From Nitrosococcus watsonii C-113 (GTDB taxonomy: Bacteria; Pseudomonadota; Gammaproteobacteria; Nitrosococcales; Nitrosococcaceae), in contig NC_014315.1 in the NCBI RefSeq assembly GCF_000143085.1, forward strand, positions 2,634,001 to 2,698,000: DNA of 64,000 nt. Reading direction: 5' to 3'. This document shows, piece by piece, positions 34,475-45,256 of this stretch (position 1 is its first letter; each line of letters opens with the position of its first letter). Both the position numbers and the translations under genes were made by a program. The notes under the pieces were generated by a model. That model had not been told where the DNA came from and searched no databases. It saw only the letters and a list, made by a program, of their open reading frames with translations.

Positions 34475-35734
34475 ATGAAAAAGTTTACCAATGCCCACAT
34501 CTACCGCCAGCACGATGAAGCCCACGAGATCCTGGTCGATCAAGGCGTCATCAAACAGATCGGCAAAAATTTGCCCGAGGCAGATGAAGAAATCGATCTG
34601 CAGGGTCGCCTGGTGGTCCCGCCCTACGTGGATGCCCACCTGCACCTGGATTACGTTTACACTGGCGGTGGCAAAGACGCCAAGAACAAAACCGGCACCC
34701 TGTTCGAAGGTATCGCTCGCTGGCACGATGTCAAGAAAACCCAGACACTCGAAGACGCGAGGGAACGTGCGCTGAAGGGCATCGGGGAGGAGGTTTCCAA
34801 CGGTGTCCAGTTTATCCGCACGCACATCGATGTGGACGATCCCAGGCTGACCGGGCTGAAAGCAATGCTGGAAATCCGGGAACAGCTCAAGGACAAGGTC
34901 ACCATTCAGATCGTCGCGTTCCCGCAGGAGGGCATGTACGCCTACAAGGGTGGCGACGAGATGATCGAGGAGGCGCTGAAGATGGGCGCGGACTGTGTCG
35001 GTGCCATCCCGCACTTCGAGTGGGCCCGTGAGATCGGCGAGAAGTCCATCCACCGCACCGTTGAGCTGGCCGCCAAGTACGACAAACTGATCGACGTGCA
35101 TTGCGACGAGACCGACGACGTGATGAGCCGCTTTGTCGAACTGCTCAACGCTCTTGTGATGGCCGAAGGTATCGGCACGCGCACGGCCGCAAGCCATACC
35201 TGCTCGTTCGGCTCGGCGGACAATGCCTACGCTTTCCGCATGATGAGTCTGTTCCAGCAGTCGGGGCTAAACTTTATTTCGCTGCCAACCGAGAATGCCT
35301 ATCTGCAGGGCCGACAGGATACCTATCCCAAGCGTCGTGGCCTGACCCGGGTGAAGGAGCTCTGGGAAAGCGGCATCAATGTCTGTTTCGGCCAGGACTC
35401 CATCAACGACCCGTGGTATCCGGTCGGCAACGGCAATCTGATGAACATTCTCGACAACGGCATTCACCTTGCACAGACGATGTCGTTTGACGAGCTGGAC
35501 CGGTGCCTGGACCTGATCACCTACAATGGTGCCAAGACTTTGAACGTGGAAGACCAGTACGGCATCGAGCAGGGCAAGCCCGCCAGCTTTCTGGTGCTCA
35601 ACGCTGATTCGCCCTTCGAGGCCGTCCGCCAGCGCGCCGATGTGCTGGCATCGATCCGCCATGGCGAATACCTGTTCAAGCGGCCCGAGCCGAGCTACGA
35701 AGTCCCACTCGCTCTCTTCAGGAAGACGAAGTAG
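34475..35734 (+). CDS. codA: Cytosine deaminase / amidohydrolase
   Basis: ATG 34475, preceded by AGAGAGAG, gives 419 residues; ATG 34460 overlapping the MFS stop is the alternative. It is an amidohydrolase with the cytosine-deaminase pattern: metal site HLHLD in VDAHLHLDYVYTGGG, IDVHCDETDD (His and catalytic Glu), SHTCSFGSADNA (His) and the metal aspartate in CFGQDSINDPWYPVGNG. The reaction is cytosine to uracil and ammonia; related substrates such as isoguanine or creatinine are possible. It forms an operon with the MFS transporter and is intact although flanked by pseudogenes on both sides. Confidence 0.9.
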   Translation: MKKFTNAHIYRQHDEAHEILVDQGVIKQIGKNLPEADEEIDLQGRLVVPPYVDAHLHLDYVYTGGGKDAKNKTGTLFEGIARWHDVKKTQTLEDARERALKGIGEEVSNGVQFIRTHIDVDDPRLTGLKAMLEIREQLKDKVTIQIVAFPQEGMYAYKGGDEMIEEALKMGADCVGAIPHFEWAREIGEKSIHRTVELAAKYDKLIDVHCDETDDVMSRFVELLNALVMAEGIGTRTAASHTCSFGSADNAYAFRMMSLFQQSGLNFISLPTENAYLQGRQDTYPKRRGLTRVKELWESGINVCFGQDSINDPWYPVGNGNLMNILDNGIHLAQTMSFDELDRCLDLITYNGAKTLNVEDQYGIEQGKPASFLVLNADSPFEAVRQRADVLASIRHGEYLFKRPEPSYEVPLALFRKTK

Positions 35735-35814
35735 TGCTCATGCCTTTGCCTGATTGCAGGACAGCACCCGGTAACGGGTGCTATTGACCCGAGACGGAAC
35801 GTGCAGCCAACCGG

Positions 35815-36185
35815 CAGGTGAGTTATCTTTGGCATCTCAATCCCGGGGCTGCGCATCGCCGGGGAATTGATCGTGGCGCGCATCGACTTCGGGATGCTGA
35901 ATTCCACGTCGGAGAGCGAAATGCCCGAGGAGTCCTGGAAAGAGGCCGTGCGGATGGACGATGCAGCCTTCACTCCGCTGGCCATGCCATGCTCAGCGGA
36001 CCCGTCACCATCGGTATAGCAACGGAGCGGGCGAGAACTTGGCCATTGTCGTGGCTGGTCTTGCACGCCTCCGCCTGGGTGGTCCGCGCCTTGCAACCGG
36101 CATGAACGCCATGGGCCGGATCATGGGCTTCCTGCTCGTCTGCGTGGAGATCCAGTTTATCCTGTCGAGCCCAGCGTTCTGGGAC
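35815..36185 (+). pseudogene. MarC-family membrane protein, broken
   Basis: Across two frames the sequence reads FGISIPGLRIAGELIVARID, FGMLNSTSESEMPEESWKEA and DDAAFTPLAMP, then in the other frame GENLAIVVAGLARLRLG and GMNAMGRIMGFLLVCVEIQF. These are the central loop and the last helices of MarC/NAAT proteins. The N-terminal third is missing and at least one frameshift is present. Confidence 0.7.
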
Positions 36186-36214
36186 CCCATCCTGGACGCA
36201 AGCCGAAGTTGAGA

Positions 36215-36311
36215 AGCCTGCGACGGCAGGGCCTTCAAGATCCGTCAGCACGTTGTCGAGCTGCAGATCCATCTCCGCGAGTGCCTTCTGCATGTGCTGA
36301 ATACTGCGCAA
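36215..36311 (-). pseudogene. IS110-family transposase, small fragment
   Basis: The minus strand reads RSIQHMQKALAEMDLQLDNV, LTDLEG, a block typical of the region between the two domains of IS110 transposases. Nothing else of the element is visible. Confidence 0.6.
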
Positions 36312-36314
36312 CGC

Positions 36315-36640
36315 AAATAACTATATCATCAACCCTGACGCCACGTTCTTTGCGTCAATGCGCATTCATTTCCGCTTCGCTCAAATCACCGTGCTCAATG
36401 ACCATTCGTTCGATGAACGCGGCTTCCTTCTCAGAACGGCAACCCTATGGCCGCCCATCGGCTTTGGTTCATAGCTGCCCCCCTCCCGCCAGTCTTTCAC
36501 AATCCCCGTTGCCGTGCTCGCAGCTATCTCCACTTCGCTCCCGCTGATGGCGCCGACATTCCTCCGGACACCAAATTGATAAGACGTTTCTTCAGATCCT
36601 TCGATAAGGGCTTGGGCATGATGGGGTCCCCTTCCGTCAT
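36315..36640 (-). pseudogene. IS630-like transposase, N-terminal fragment
   Basis: From ATG 36619 the minus strand reads MPKPLSKDLKKRLINLVSGG, MSAPSAGAKW, and after frameshifts IVKDWREGGSYEPKPMGGHR, AFIERMVIEHGDLSEAEMNA. This is the helix-turn-helix N-terminus of a Rhizobium-type IS630 transposase. The DDE domain is absent. Confidence 0.75.
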
Positions 36641-36742
36641 GATGCTCTCTCTTTATTGACCTTTTGGGAATACACCATCAACTCTATTTAAATGCCCCTT
36701 GCTCTAGTCTGATGTTCAAGACGAAATCGCAAGGATGCGAGC

Positions 36743-37066
36743 ATGTTGCCGTTGCCGGCTGGCAGGGAGACCAGTGCGGGCGTGGGTGCTGCTCGCTATA
36801 GGCGCCTCCGCCCGAAACAGACTCTCCTTTACCAGATTGTCGAAGACTACTACCCGGCTTTCGTATCCCATATGGCGGCACGGGGTATGGCATTGCCGGG
36901 GTATTTCCAGCGGGAGTTCGAGGACCATCTCACATGTGACGGTCTGGAACACGGATTTCTGCGCGTACGCTGCGATACCTGTCATGCCGAACATCAACGA
37001 CGTGGTTTCTGCGCCAGTCACGGGGCACGGCGGACCGCTGACTGTGAACTACCCGTGAACTTGTGG
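36743..37066 (+). pseudogene. IS91-family transposase, N-terminal zinc-finger fragment
   Basis: The frame reads YRRLRPKQTLLYQIVEDYYP, GYFQREFEDHLTCDGLEHGF and RVRCDTCHAEH, then RRGFCASHGARRTADCELP. This is the zinc-binding N-terminus of IS91/IS801 transposases, with a small deletion between the cysteine pairs and a cysteine-to-histidine change. The Rep-type catalytic domain is missing. It marks the left limit of the core chromosome in this window. Confidence 0.78.
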
Positions 37067-37259
37067 AGAAGTGGAGAAAGGGCGTTTATTTTTTCTATAC
37101 GCAGGTCAGACAATACCATCAAACATACCATTAGAAAAGCCTGCTTGGTGGTACTAGGAAGCGCCTGACATTGCCAGACAAGATAGGAAATAACCCATTT
37201 ATACAAAGGGTTATATTTGATTTACTGCTTGCAGGTGCTAGTCAGTGCCAGACGTGGAA

Positions 37260-38834
37260 TCATTCCCACTCAATAGTTGCAGGAGGTTTCCCAGAAATAT
37301 CATAAGTAACCCGGGAAATACCCGCTACCTCGTTAATAATGCGCCGGGAAACATGATCCAAGAAATCGTAGGGCAAATGAGCCCAACGGGCAGTCATGAA
37401 ATCCACGCTCTCCACCGCCCGCAGGGCAACCACAAAATCGTAGCAGCGCCCATCACCCATAACACCCACAGACTTTACTGGCAAAAATACGGCGAAAGCC
37501 TGACTCACCTTATCGTACCAATCGTGAGTGTGTAATTCTTCAATAAAAATGGCATCCGCCAGACGAAGTAAATCCGCGTATTCCTTTTTAACCTCACCTA
37601 GAATCCGTACGCCCAGTCCCGGCCCTGGAAATGGGTGCCGGTAGACAAGCTCAAAGGGCAATCCTAGTTCAGTGCCGAGTTGGCGCACTTCATCCTTGAA
37701 CAGCTCCCGCAGGGGCTCAAGGAGCTTTAGATTAAGCTCCTCGGGGAGCCCCCCTACATTATGATGGGACTTGATGACCTGGGCCTTTCCCGTTTTGCCT
37801 CCCGCGGATTCGATCACATCAGGATAAATGGTGCCCTGGGCCAACCACTGCGCATTAGACAATTTCGCGGCTTCTTCTTCAAAAACCTCGATAAATACCC
37901 GCCCAATGATTTTTCGTTTCGCCTCCGGATCGATCACCCCGGCCAAGGCTTCCAAAAACCTGGCTTCAGCCGAGATACGGATAACTTTAATGCCTAGATG
38001 ACGGGCAAAAGTAGCCATAACCTGATCGGCCTCTCCTTGGCGCAGCAGGCCATTGTCCACAAACACGCAAATGAGTTGATCGCCAATGGCCTTATGCAAC
38101 AAAGCCGCAGCAACCGAGGAGTCGACCCCCCCGGAGAGTCCCAGCAGGACGGTATCAGCGCCCACTTCGGTTCGTATATGTTCAATACTCTTAGCGATAA
38201 TATGGCGGGGCTCCCAGAGGGCTTCGCAGCCACAAATATCATAGACAAAGCGCTCCAAAATGCGAATTCCCTGACGGGTGTGGGTCACTTCCGGGTGGAA
38301 CTGGAAACCATAGAAACGCCGCTTCTCATCAGCCATTCCCGCCAGGGGCGCATGGGTCGTTGCAGCAATCCGCTTAAATCCCTCGGGCAAGCCTATCACC
38401 CGATCCCCATGACTCATCCACACATCCAATAACGCCTCACCTTCGGCGGTGGTATGGTCCTCGATATCCTGGAGCAACCGTGAATGACCATGGACGTACA
38501 CTTGGGCATAACCATATTCCCGCTGGGCGGAGACTTCCACCCGTCCCCCCAATTGGGCTGCCATTACCTGCATGCCATAGCAAATGCCCAGCAACGGCAC
38601 GCCCAGCTCAAAAATCAGCGGAGAGAGTCGGGGCGCGGTTTCCCCTACCGTAGAAGCTGGTCCACCGGAAAGGATAATGCCTCGTGGGGCAAAATCCCGC
38701 AGGGTCGACTCGGCCACATCATAGGGGTGAATTTCGCAGTAGACTCCCGCTTCCCGGACGCGGCGGGCAATCAGCTGGGTGTACTGGGAACCAAAATCAA
38801 GAATCAGGATACGGTGGGCGTAAAGATCGCTCAT
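37260..38834 (-). CDS. guaA: GMP synthase (glutamine-hydrolysing)
   Basis: 524 residues from ATG 38834, one base after the guaB stop. It converts XMP, glutamine and ATP to GMP. The N-terminal class I glutamine amidotransferase domain shows GICYGMQ with the nucleophilic cysteine and FHPEVTHT with the catalytic histidine. The synthetase domain has the PP-loop [12 protein letters not shown]. The dimerisation domain ends in [19 protein letters not shown]. guaB and guaA form one operon read from the minus strand. Confidence 0.98.
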   Translation of the reverse strand: MSDLYAHRILILDFGSQYTQLIARRVREAGVYCEIHPYDVAESTLRDFAPRGIILSGGPASTVGETAPRLSPLIFELGVPLLGICYGMQVMAAQLGGRVEVSAQREYGYAQVYVHGHSRLLQDIEDHTTAEGEALLDVWMSHGDRVIGLPEGFKRIAATTHAPLAGMADEKRRFYGFQFHPEVTHTRQGIRILERFVYDICGCEALWEPRHIIAKSIEHIRTEVGADTVLLGLSGGVDSSVAAALLHKAIGDQLICVFVDNGLLRQGEADQVMATFARHLGIKVIRISAEARFLEALAGVIDPEAKRKIIGRVFIEVFEEEAAKLSNAQWLAQGTIYPDVIESAGGKTGKAQVIKSHHNVGGLPEELNLKLLEPLRELFKDEVRQLGTELGLPFELVYRHPFPGPGLGVRILGEVKKEYADLLRLADAIFIEELHTHDWYDKVSQAFAVFLPVKSVGVMGDGRCYDFVVALRAVESVDFMTARWAHLPYDFLDHVSRRIINEVAGISRVTYDISGKPPATIEWE

Positions 38835-38835
38835 C

Positions 38836-40314
<1,479 letters not shown>

Positions 40315-40381
40315 TTAATACAATTAAAATCTTTTAATTATACGATTTCTCACCCTTAGGTACATAGTCCATTATAAAAGA

Positions 40382-41740
40382 ATGGAAAATACGTCCTATA
40401 ATTTAAATCCTGCCCGGGAAATCTACACCATATCACGCTTAGTGCGCGAAGCCCGCCACCTCCTGGAGGGCAGCTTTCCCCTGCTCTGGATCGAAGGAGA
40501 AGTATCCAATTTATCACGCCCTTCTTCCGGGCATTTTTATTTTACCCTTAAAGATAAAACAACCCAGGTACGTTGTGCCATGTTCCGCGGCCGCAACCGT
40601 TTGCTGGGGATTACGCTTGAAGAAGGAATGCAAATTCTGGCGCGGGTCCAAGTAGGACTCTACGAAGCCCGGGGCGAGTTCCAATTAATCGTCGAATACC
40701 TAGAGAAAGCGGGAGATGGAGCCTTACGCCGAGCCTTTGAAGCACTCAAGCAACGTCTCTCCTCCGAGGGTCTATTCGCTACGTCCCATAAACGATCCCT
40801 GCCCATCCTGCCACGGCAAATTGGAATCATCACTTCTCCTTCAGGCGCCGCTATCCGAGATATCTTAAGCGTTCTTAAGCGGCGTTTCCCCACTGTTCCG
40901 GTGCTGATTTATCCCGTCCCCGTCCAGGGGGAAGGGGCCGCGCAAAAAATCGCCACGGCAATTGCCAAAGCCGAACAACAGCATACTTGTGATCTGCTAA
41001 TCTTGGCTCGCGGCGGCGGTTCTCTGGAAGATCTCTGGGCCTTCAACGAAGAGGCACTAGCCCGTGCCATCTACCATTGCCCTATCCCGATTATCTCTGG
41101 TGTTGGCCATGAAATAGACTTTACTATCGCCGATTTTGCCGCCGACCAACGGGCGCCTACGCCCTCAGCAGCAGCCGAAATGGCGGTTCCTGATAGCCGT
41201 GAATGGTATCGAAATGTTCTAAATCTTGAGCAACGGCTGGGATCTCTATTCCAGCAACGCTTGCGCTACCTCCGGCAATCGCTGGAAAGCCTGACTCAAC
41301 GTCTCCGCCATCCCCAGGCCCGGTTACAAGAAGGCGCCCAACGGATCGATGAATTAGAACAACGCCTCGACCGAGCCTGGACTCACCTGAAGAGAGAACG
41401 GCTCCATCAGCTAGGTGGGTTGTCACTCCAATTACAAAGATTAAATCCAGCACAGTATTTAAAAGCCTGCCACTTGCGCTTAGGAGAGCTTAACCAGCTG
41501 CTCCATACTTACCAGCAACAGCACCTGGAAAAGCAGCGAATGCAGCTTGAAATGGCCCAGCGATCCCTCCAGGCGATAAATCCCCAAACAACCTTGGAGA
41601 GAGGATATGCCATTGTTACCGGACCTAAGGGAATTGTGCTACGTAAAGCCAGCCAGGTACAGCCTGGAGCAAGGATCGAAGTCCAGCTCGCAGAGGGCCA
41701 TATTCGTGGTGAGGTAACGGAAACCCTAGATAAACCTTAG
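40382..41740 (+). CDS. xseA: Exodeoxyribonuclease VII large subunit
   Basis: 452 residues. The N-terminal OB-fold domain (YTISRLVREARHLLEGSFPL, LWIEGEVSNLSRPSSGHFYF) binds single-stranded DNA. The catalytic domain contains IGIITSPSGAAIRDILSVLK, ILARGGGSLEDLWAFNEEAL and ISGVGHEIDFTIADFAADQRAPTPS-type motifs. A long coiled coil follows (residues 275-390), where the small subunits would bind. xseB is not adjacent. The gene is divergent from guaB. Confidence 0.97.
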   Translation: MENTSYNLNPAREIYTISRLVREARHLLEGSFPLLWIEGEVSNLSRPSSGHFYFTLKDKTTQVRCAMFRGRNRLLGITLEEGMQILARVQVGLYEARGEFQLIVEYLEKAGDGALRRAFEALKQRLSSEGLFATSHKRSLPILPRQIGIITSPSGAAIRDILSVLKRRFPTVPVLIYPVPVQGEGAAQKIATAIAKAEQQHTCDLLILARGGGSLEDLWAFNEEALARAIYHCPIPIISGVGHEIDFTIADFAADQRAPTPSAAAEMAVPDSREWYRNVLNLEQRLGSLFQQRLRYLRQSLESLTQRLRHPQARLQEGAQRIDELEQRLDRAWTHLKRERLHQLGGLSLQLQRLNPAQYLKACHLRLGELNQLLHTYQQQHLEKQRMQLEMAQRSLQAINPQTTLERGYAIVTGPKGIVLRKASQVQPGARIEVQLAEGHIRGEVTETLDKP

Positions 41741-41742
41741 AA

Positions 41743-41759
41743 GCCGTTTTAAAAACGGC
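41743..41759. terminator. Hairpin after xseA, possible terminator
   Basis: GCCGTTTT and AAAACGGC form a perfect 8-bp stem with a single-base loop just after the xseA stop. No T-run follows on the plus strand, so intrinsic termination is uncertain. Confidence 0.35.
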
Positions 41760-41903
41760 CCTTGGCAATAGGGCTGCCGCGAGGAACTTTTGTAAGGAGC
41801 GGGGGGGGGATAATCCCGTGGAAAATCGTAAAGAGAGGGAGCCTAGCTCGAAATTCTAGACTCCCTGCTAGCTTAAGAAAGTTCTCCTAAGAGAGGCGAC
41901 ATC

Positions 41904-42035
41904 CTAACGGTTAAGCTGCTCCAAAAAAGTTGTTTCATCTGGCGCCATATCTGACTTTGGCAGATCGCATCCTGCTACTCCCAGCATAAAGGCCAGGGTA
42001 CATAGCAATAGCAGGCAACGGCTCGTTAGTTTCAT
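41904..42035 (-). CDS. Small lipoprotein, 43 residues
   Basis: ATG 42035 is preceded by a perfect AGGAGAG ribosome-binding site with 7-nt spacing. The product begins MKLTSRCLLLLCTLAFMLGV and has the lipobox VAGC, with the lipidated cysteine near residue 23. A 20-residue acidic mature part follows (DLPKSDMAPDETTFLEQLNR). The N-terminus with K, hydrophobic core and lipobox, together with the strong ribosome-binding site, makes a real gene likely. It resembles entericidin-type or other tiny outer-membrane lipoproteins only in form; function unknown. Confidence 0.72.
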   Translation of the reverse strand: MKLTSRCLLLLCTLAFMLGVAGCDLPKSDMAPDETTFLEQLNR

Positions 42036-42364
42036 AAATTCTCTCCTTAATATTTATAAAAATTTATAAGCTAAAAATACTACTCCCGTCCAAAGCTTTT
42101 GCCCAAACCTACCCTCCTCTCGGGGAGGGGCAGCTTCCCATAAGCGTCTGTCCAGGAACTCTTTATGCGAAGAGTTTTCCCGATTCTCAAATTATCTGTA
42201 AAGAGTCAGGTTCCTAGCTTCCTGGCATATTATTTTTAATTCCCTTAAATCAATATATAAGCAAAATTTTAGCGGAAAGCAAGCCCTCTCAGAGAATAAT
42301 TTTTTCCCACAATATTAACGAGATGAAGGGAATAAAAAACAAATTTCCAAGCAAAGGGAATAAC
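42036..42364. other. Intergenic region, AT-rich
   Basis: It should hold the promoter of the small lipoprotein on its left side and the end of the TonB2-type operon on its right. No other gene or clear terminator is seen. Confidence 0.5.
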
Positions 42365-43639
42365 TTAACCTTTGCCGTCAGCTCCCTGCTTCCGGACTAC
42401 TTGCAAATGCTTTAACCATTGAGCGGCCTGTTTGCTATAAGCTGAGGAAGCCTGAATTAACTTTAACGTCTGAATAGCATCCGCAAGGCGCCCTTGCTCA
42501 TACCTCGCCTGACCCAAGAAAAAGCGGACCTGCCCAGGATCATCCAGTCCCCCTTTGCGCAAGGCTTGCCCAAAGGCTTCCTCTGCTTGCTCCCAGTCTT
42601 GCAGCTCGATGAAAACCTGGCCACGGCGAAAGGCCATTTTGCCATCCTGCCTCAGCCGCCCTGCCTCTTTAAAAGCAACAGCGGCCCGTTCCCATTCCCG
42701 GGCGGCAAGCCAAGCATTGCCAAGAGACTCCCAGTGTTTGCTGCTTGTTTGGATAATTTCATCCTTTAAACCCTGCTGCAAAACTTGCGCGGCTTTATAG
42801 GGAATATGGAGGTAACGATAAAGATTAGCAAGATGAATGAGACTTTTACTATCAAGAGACTCCATACGTGCTACTAGCGCCTCCACGGCTAACGCCCGAT
42901 GCTCTTTATTCATCTCCATATATACCGCCCCCAACTGCTTCCAATACTGCTCCTTTTTAGGGAAGTAGCTTATCAAGGTTTCCAACACTTGGGCCGCCTG
43001 GGAATATTGCTTCAGCTCTAACCGGGCAGCAAGATGCAGTTGATACCAATCTTCCTGCGGCGCTTTGGCAAGCTCAATCGCTGCCTCAATATGAGGAATG
43101 ACTTCGGCATACTGCTTCAAATGGTAGTAGGCACTAGCAGCCAATACATGGGCTTCCGCCGGAGGAGATTCCGCAGCCTTAAACCATGCTTCCAGGAACT
43201 GGAGAGCTTTTCCATACTGCTCCGTGACCATATAAAGTTGCGCCAGACTATAACGCAAATCATGGGCGACCCGGGCAGGCAATGCATCTAGGGCAAGGCT
43301 AGCTTTAAACGCTTGGATCGCCTTGGGATATTTTTCTAAAGAAGAATATACATAGCCGAGGGTTTGGAGTACCATCGCCTGCTCGTAAGCCTTACCGTTC
43401 ACCTTGTCTTGTAAGGCGGTGAGTTGTTGAAGAGCAGATACATACTGCTGCTTGTCCATGAGCTTATGGACAGCGCTCAGAGATTCATAAGTAGCAGGAG
43501 TCAGAAGGTACTGCTCAGCCGCTTGGGCATTCAGCGATAACCCTCCCCCTAAGAGCAATACCTTCGCTAGCATAAAAAGCGGTAACCGCCCAGCCCACAC
43601 TCCCGCAAGCGTACGGCTACGCTTTCTTAAGCACTGCAT
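42365..43639 (-). CDS. TPR-repeat protein of the TonB2-type system
   Basis: ATG 43639 with GGAAGGG upstream gives 424 residues; a TTG at 43660 is the alternative. A signal peptide (LPLFMLAKVLLLGGGLSLNA) is followed by about ten tetratricopeptide repeats, e.g. QTLGYVYSSLEKYPKAIQAF and WKQLGAVYMEMNKEHRALAV. It is the last gene of the six-gene operon. The same TPR gene closes the TonB2 operons of vibrios and relatives, where it is exported to the periplasm and supports TonB2-dependent uptake. Confidence 0.85.
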   Translation of the reverse strand: MQCLRKRSRTLAGVWAGRLPLFMLAKVLLLGGGLSLNAQAAEQYLLTPATYESLSAVHKLMDKQQYVSALQQLTALQDKVNGKAYEQAMVLQTLGYVYSSLEKYPKAIQAFKASLALDALPARVAHDLRYSLAQLYMVTEQYGKALQFLEAWFKAAESPPAEAHVLAASAYYHLKQYAEVIPHIEAAIELAKAPQEDWYQLHLAARLELKQYSQAAQVLETLISYFPKKEQYWKQLGAVYMEMNKEHRALAVEALVARMESLDSKSLIHLANLYRYLHIPYKAAQVLQQGLKDEIIQTSSKHWESLGNAWLAAREWERAAVAFKEAGRLRQDGKMAFRRGQVFIELQDWEQAEEAFGQALRKGGLDDPGQVRFFLGQARYEQGRLADAIQTLKLIQASSAYSKQAAQWLKHLQVVRKQGADGKG

Positions 43640-43665
43640 AAACCCTTCCACGCTTTGCAATCCCC

Positions 43666-44319
43666 TTACCTTGACAGATTAAACTCAATTTCCTGCGTAG
43701 CTCGTTGCTCTACCAATTGTCCCTCTATCTGTTTAGGCTTGAACTTCCAGCGCTTAATGGCCTGCAGGGCAGCTTGCTCAAAAATACCTGAGGGATGGGA
43801 TTCAATAACCTCCGGATCACGGACCGAGCCCTCCTTCGTAATAATAAACGCAACGGTGACTGATCCCTCCAGGCCGCGGCGAGCCGCACGCCGTGGGTAT
43901 TGAGGAGAAATCCTTACCAGAGGAAGCAGATCGCCCTCGCCCGCTGGCACGATGCCGGACCCTAAAGACGTTCCCGGCGTTTGTCCATAGTCCCCTAAAT
44001 AAGGACCGTTACTCTTAAGGTTAAGTGGGAGTTCAATATGAGGAGTCACTTTGGCTAACGCCGACGGCTTGGGTTGAGGCGCTTGAACCCGAGGCATCAT
44101 CATGGGCGGAGGTTCTTCTGGAGGCGGAGGCTTCTTAGGTAACTGGCGCTCCTTAGGTTGGGGGGGAGCCGAATCGCGCTTTAAGCGCACAAAATCCACT
44201 ACGGTCGCTGTTTCAATCCCTTCCGGGCCCCGTTGCTGCCCAGCCACCATAAACGACATAAGCAACAACAATCCCAGATTGACTAGCCCGGCAATAGCAA
44301 TAGCAATTAAGAATCTCAC
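43666..44319 (-). CDS. tonB2: TonB family protein (TonB2 type)
   Basis: 217 residues: one N-terminal membrane helix (IAIAIAGLVNLGLLLLMSFM), a proline-rich periplasmic spacer (KKPPPPEEPPPMMMPRVQAP) and a C-terminal TonB domain with LVRISPQYPRRAARRGLEGS, VTVAFIITKEGSVRDPEVIE and AALQAIKRWKFKPKQIEGQ. It passes proton-motive energy to outer-membrane transporters. It overlaps exbD by 4 bp. The short spacer is typical of TonB2 rather than TonB1. Confidence 0.93.
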   Translation of the reverse strand: MRFLIAIAIAGLVNLGLLLLMSFMVAGQQRGPEGIETATVVDFVRLKRDSAPPQPKERQLPKKPPPPEEPPPMMMPRVQAPQPKPSALAKVTPHIELPLNLKSNGPYLGDYGQTPGTSLGSGIVPAGEGDLLPLVRISPQYPRRAARRGLEGSVTVAFIITKEGSVRDPEVIESHPSGIFEQAALQAIKRWKFKPKQIEGQLVEQRATQEIEFNLSR

Positions 44320-44726
44320 TGATCTTTAGCAGCAGCGATAGAAACGTCCGTTACCCCAGCCAACCTGACCTGATCCATCACATGGATCACCAGTCCGGTT
44401 TTGGAATCCTCATCAGCCACGATAACCACGGCCCCCTCCGGATTCTCGGCATACAAGCGTTCCACATTGGCCCGCACCGCACGAACATCGATCTGCCGCT
44501 GATCCATCCAGATCTCATTATTAGCGCGGATAGCAATAAGAATATTGCCGCGTTCCTTACGTACTGCCGTCTTTGCCGAAGGACGATTGACCTCAACCCC
44601 CGTTTCCTTCACAAAAGAGGTGGTCACAATAAAAAAAATCAGCAGAATAAACACCATATCGATCAAAGGAGTAAGGTTGATATTTACTGCCGATCCGCTT
44701 TGGCGTTGGCTATACCGTTCTCTCAT
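44316..44726 (-). CDS. exbD: ExbD-type biopolymer transport protein
   Basis: 136 residues with one N-terminal membrane helix carrying the conserved proton-relay aspartate (NINLTPLIDMVFILLIFFIV) and a periplasmic domain with KTGLVIHVMDQVRLAGVTDV, the usual ExbD/TolR C-terminal block. It works with the ExbB-like proteins encoded just upstream in the same operon. Confidence 0.95.
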   Translation of the reverse strand: MRERYSQRQSGSAVNINLTPLIDMVFILLIFFIVTTSFVKETGVEVNRPSAKTAVRKERGNILIAIRANNEIWMDQRQIDVRAVRANVERLYAENPEGAVVIVADEDSKTGLVIHVMDQVRLAGVTDVSIAAAKDQ

Positions 44727-44731
44727 CGTTT

Positions 44732-45256
44732 CTATTCCCGGCGCAGGGAGTCGCTAGTGTACTGAATGGCCCGCTGGACCCGATGCTCCAGATTAGCGCT
44801 AAAATAAAGTCCTGACAGAGCGGTCACCAAACCGGCCATCGTTGTGATCAAGGCAATAGAAATACCTCCCGCAAACCCGCGGGCATTACCCGTACCAAAA
44901 ACCGTCATTACATCAAAAACCTGAATCATCCCCATCACCGTACCTAATAAACCCAGCATGGGCAGCACCGCCGCCAAAGTCTTTATGAGTAGGAGGAAGC
45001 GGTGCAGGCTAACAGAGATCTCGGCAACCATTCCTTCCCGAATACGCTGGGCATACCAAGACTGACGATCTTGCCGTTGCTGCCATTGCCCGAGAAATTG
45101 CCGTAAACGCGCAGGGTAAATCAAAAATAAAAAATAATACCGCTCAACAATCAACGCCCACATTAATAAAGAGGCTATAAGAATGAGCCACAAAACAATA
45201 CCGCCCTTCTCCAGCAATAGCTCAATGCGGAATAAGCTATCAGACAGCACTCCCAT
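44732..45256 (-). CDS. exbB: ExbB-type proton channel protein
   Basis: 174 residues, MotA/TolQ/ExbB family with three membrane segments: VLWLILIASLLMWALIVERY, LLIKTLAAVLPMLGLLGTVM and GGISIALITTMAGLVTALSG. The block PMLGLLGTVMGMIQVFDVMT is the family signature. It is the compact channel subunit of the TonB2-type motor; the longer homologue at 45240 overlaps it by 17 bp. Confidence 0.94.
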   Translation of the reverse strand: MGVLSDSLFRIELLLEKGGIVLWLILIASLLMWALIVERYYFLFLIYPARLRQFLGQWQQRQDRQSWYAQRIREGMVAEISVSLHRFLLLIKTLAAVLPMLGLLGTVMGMIQVFDVMTVFGTGNARGFAGGISIALITTMAGLVTALSGLYFSANLEHRVQRAIQYTSDSLRRE

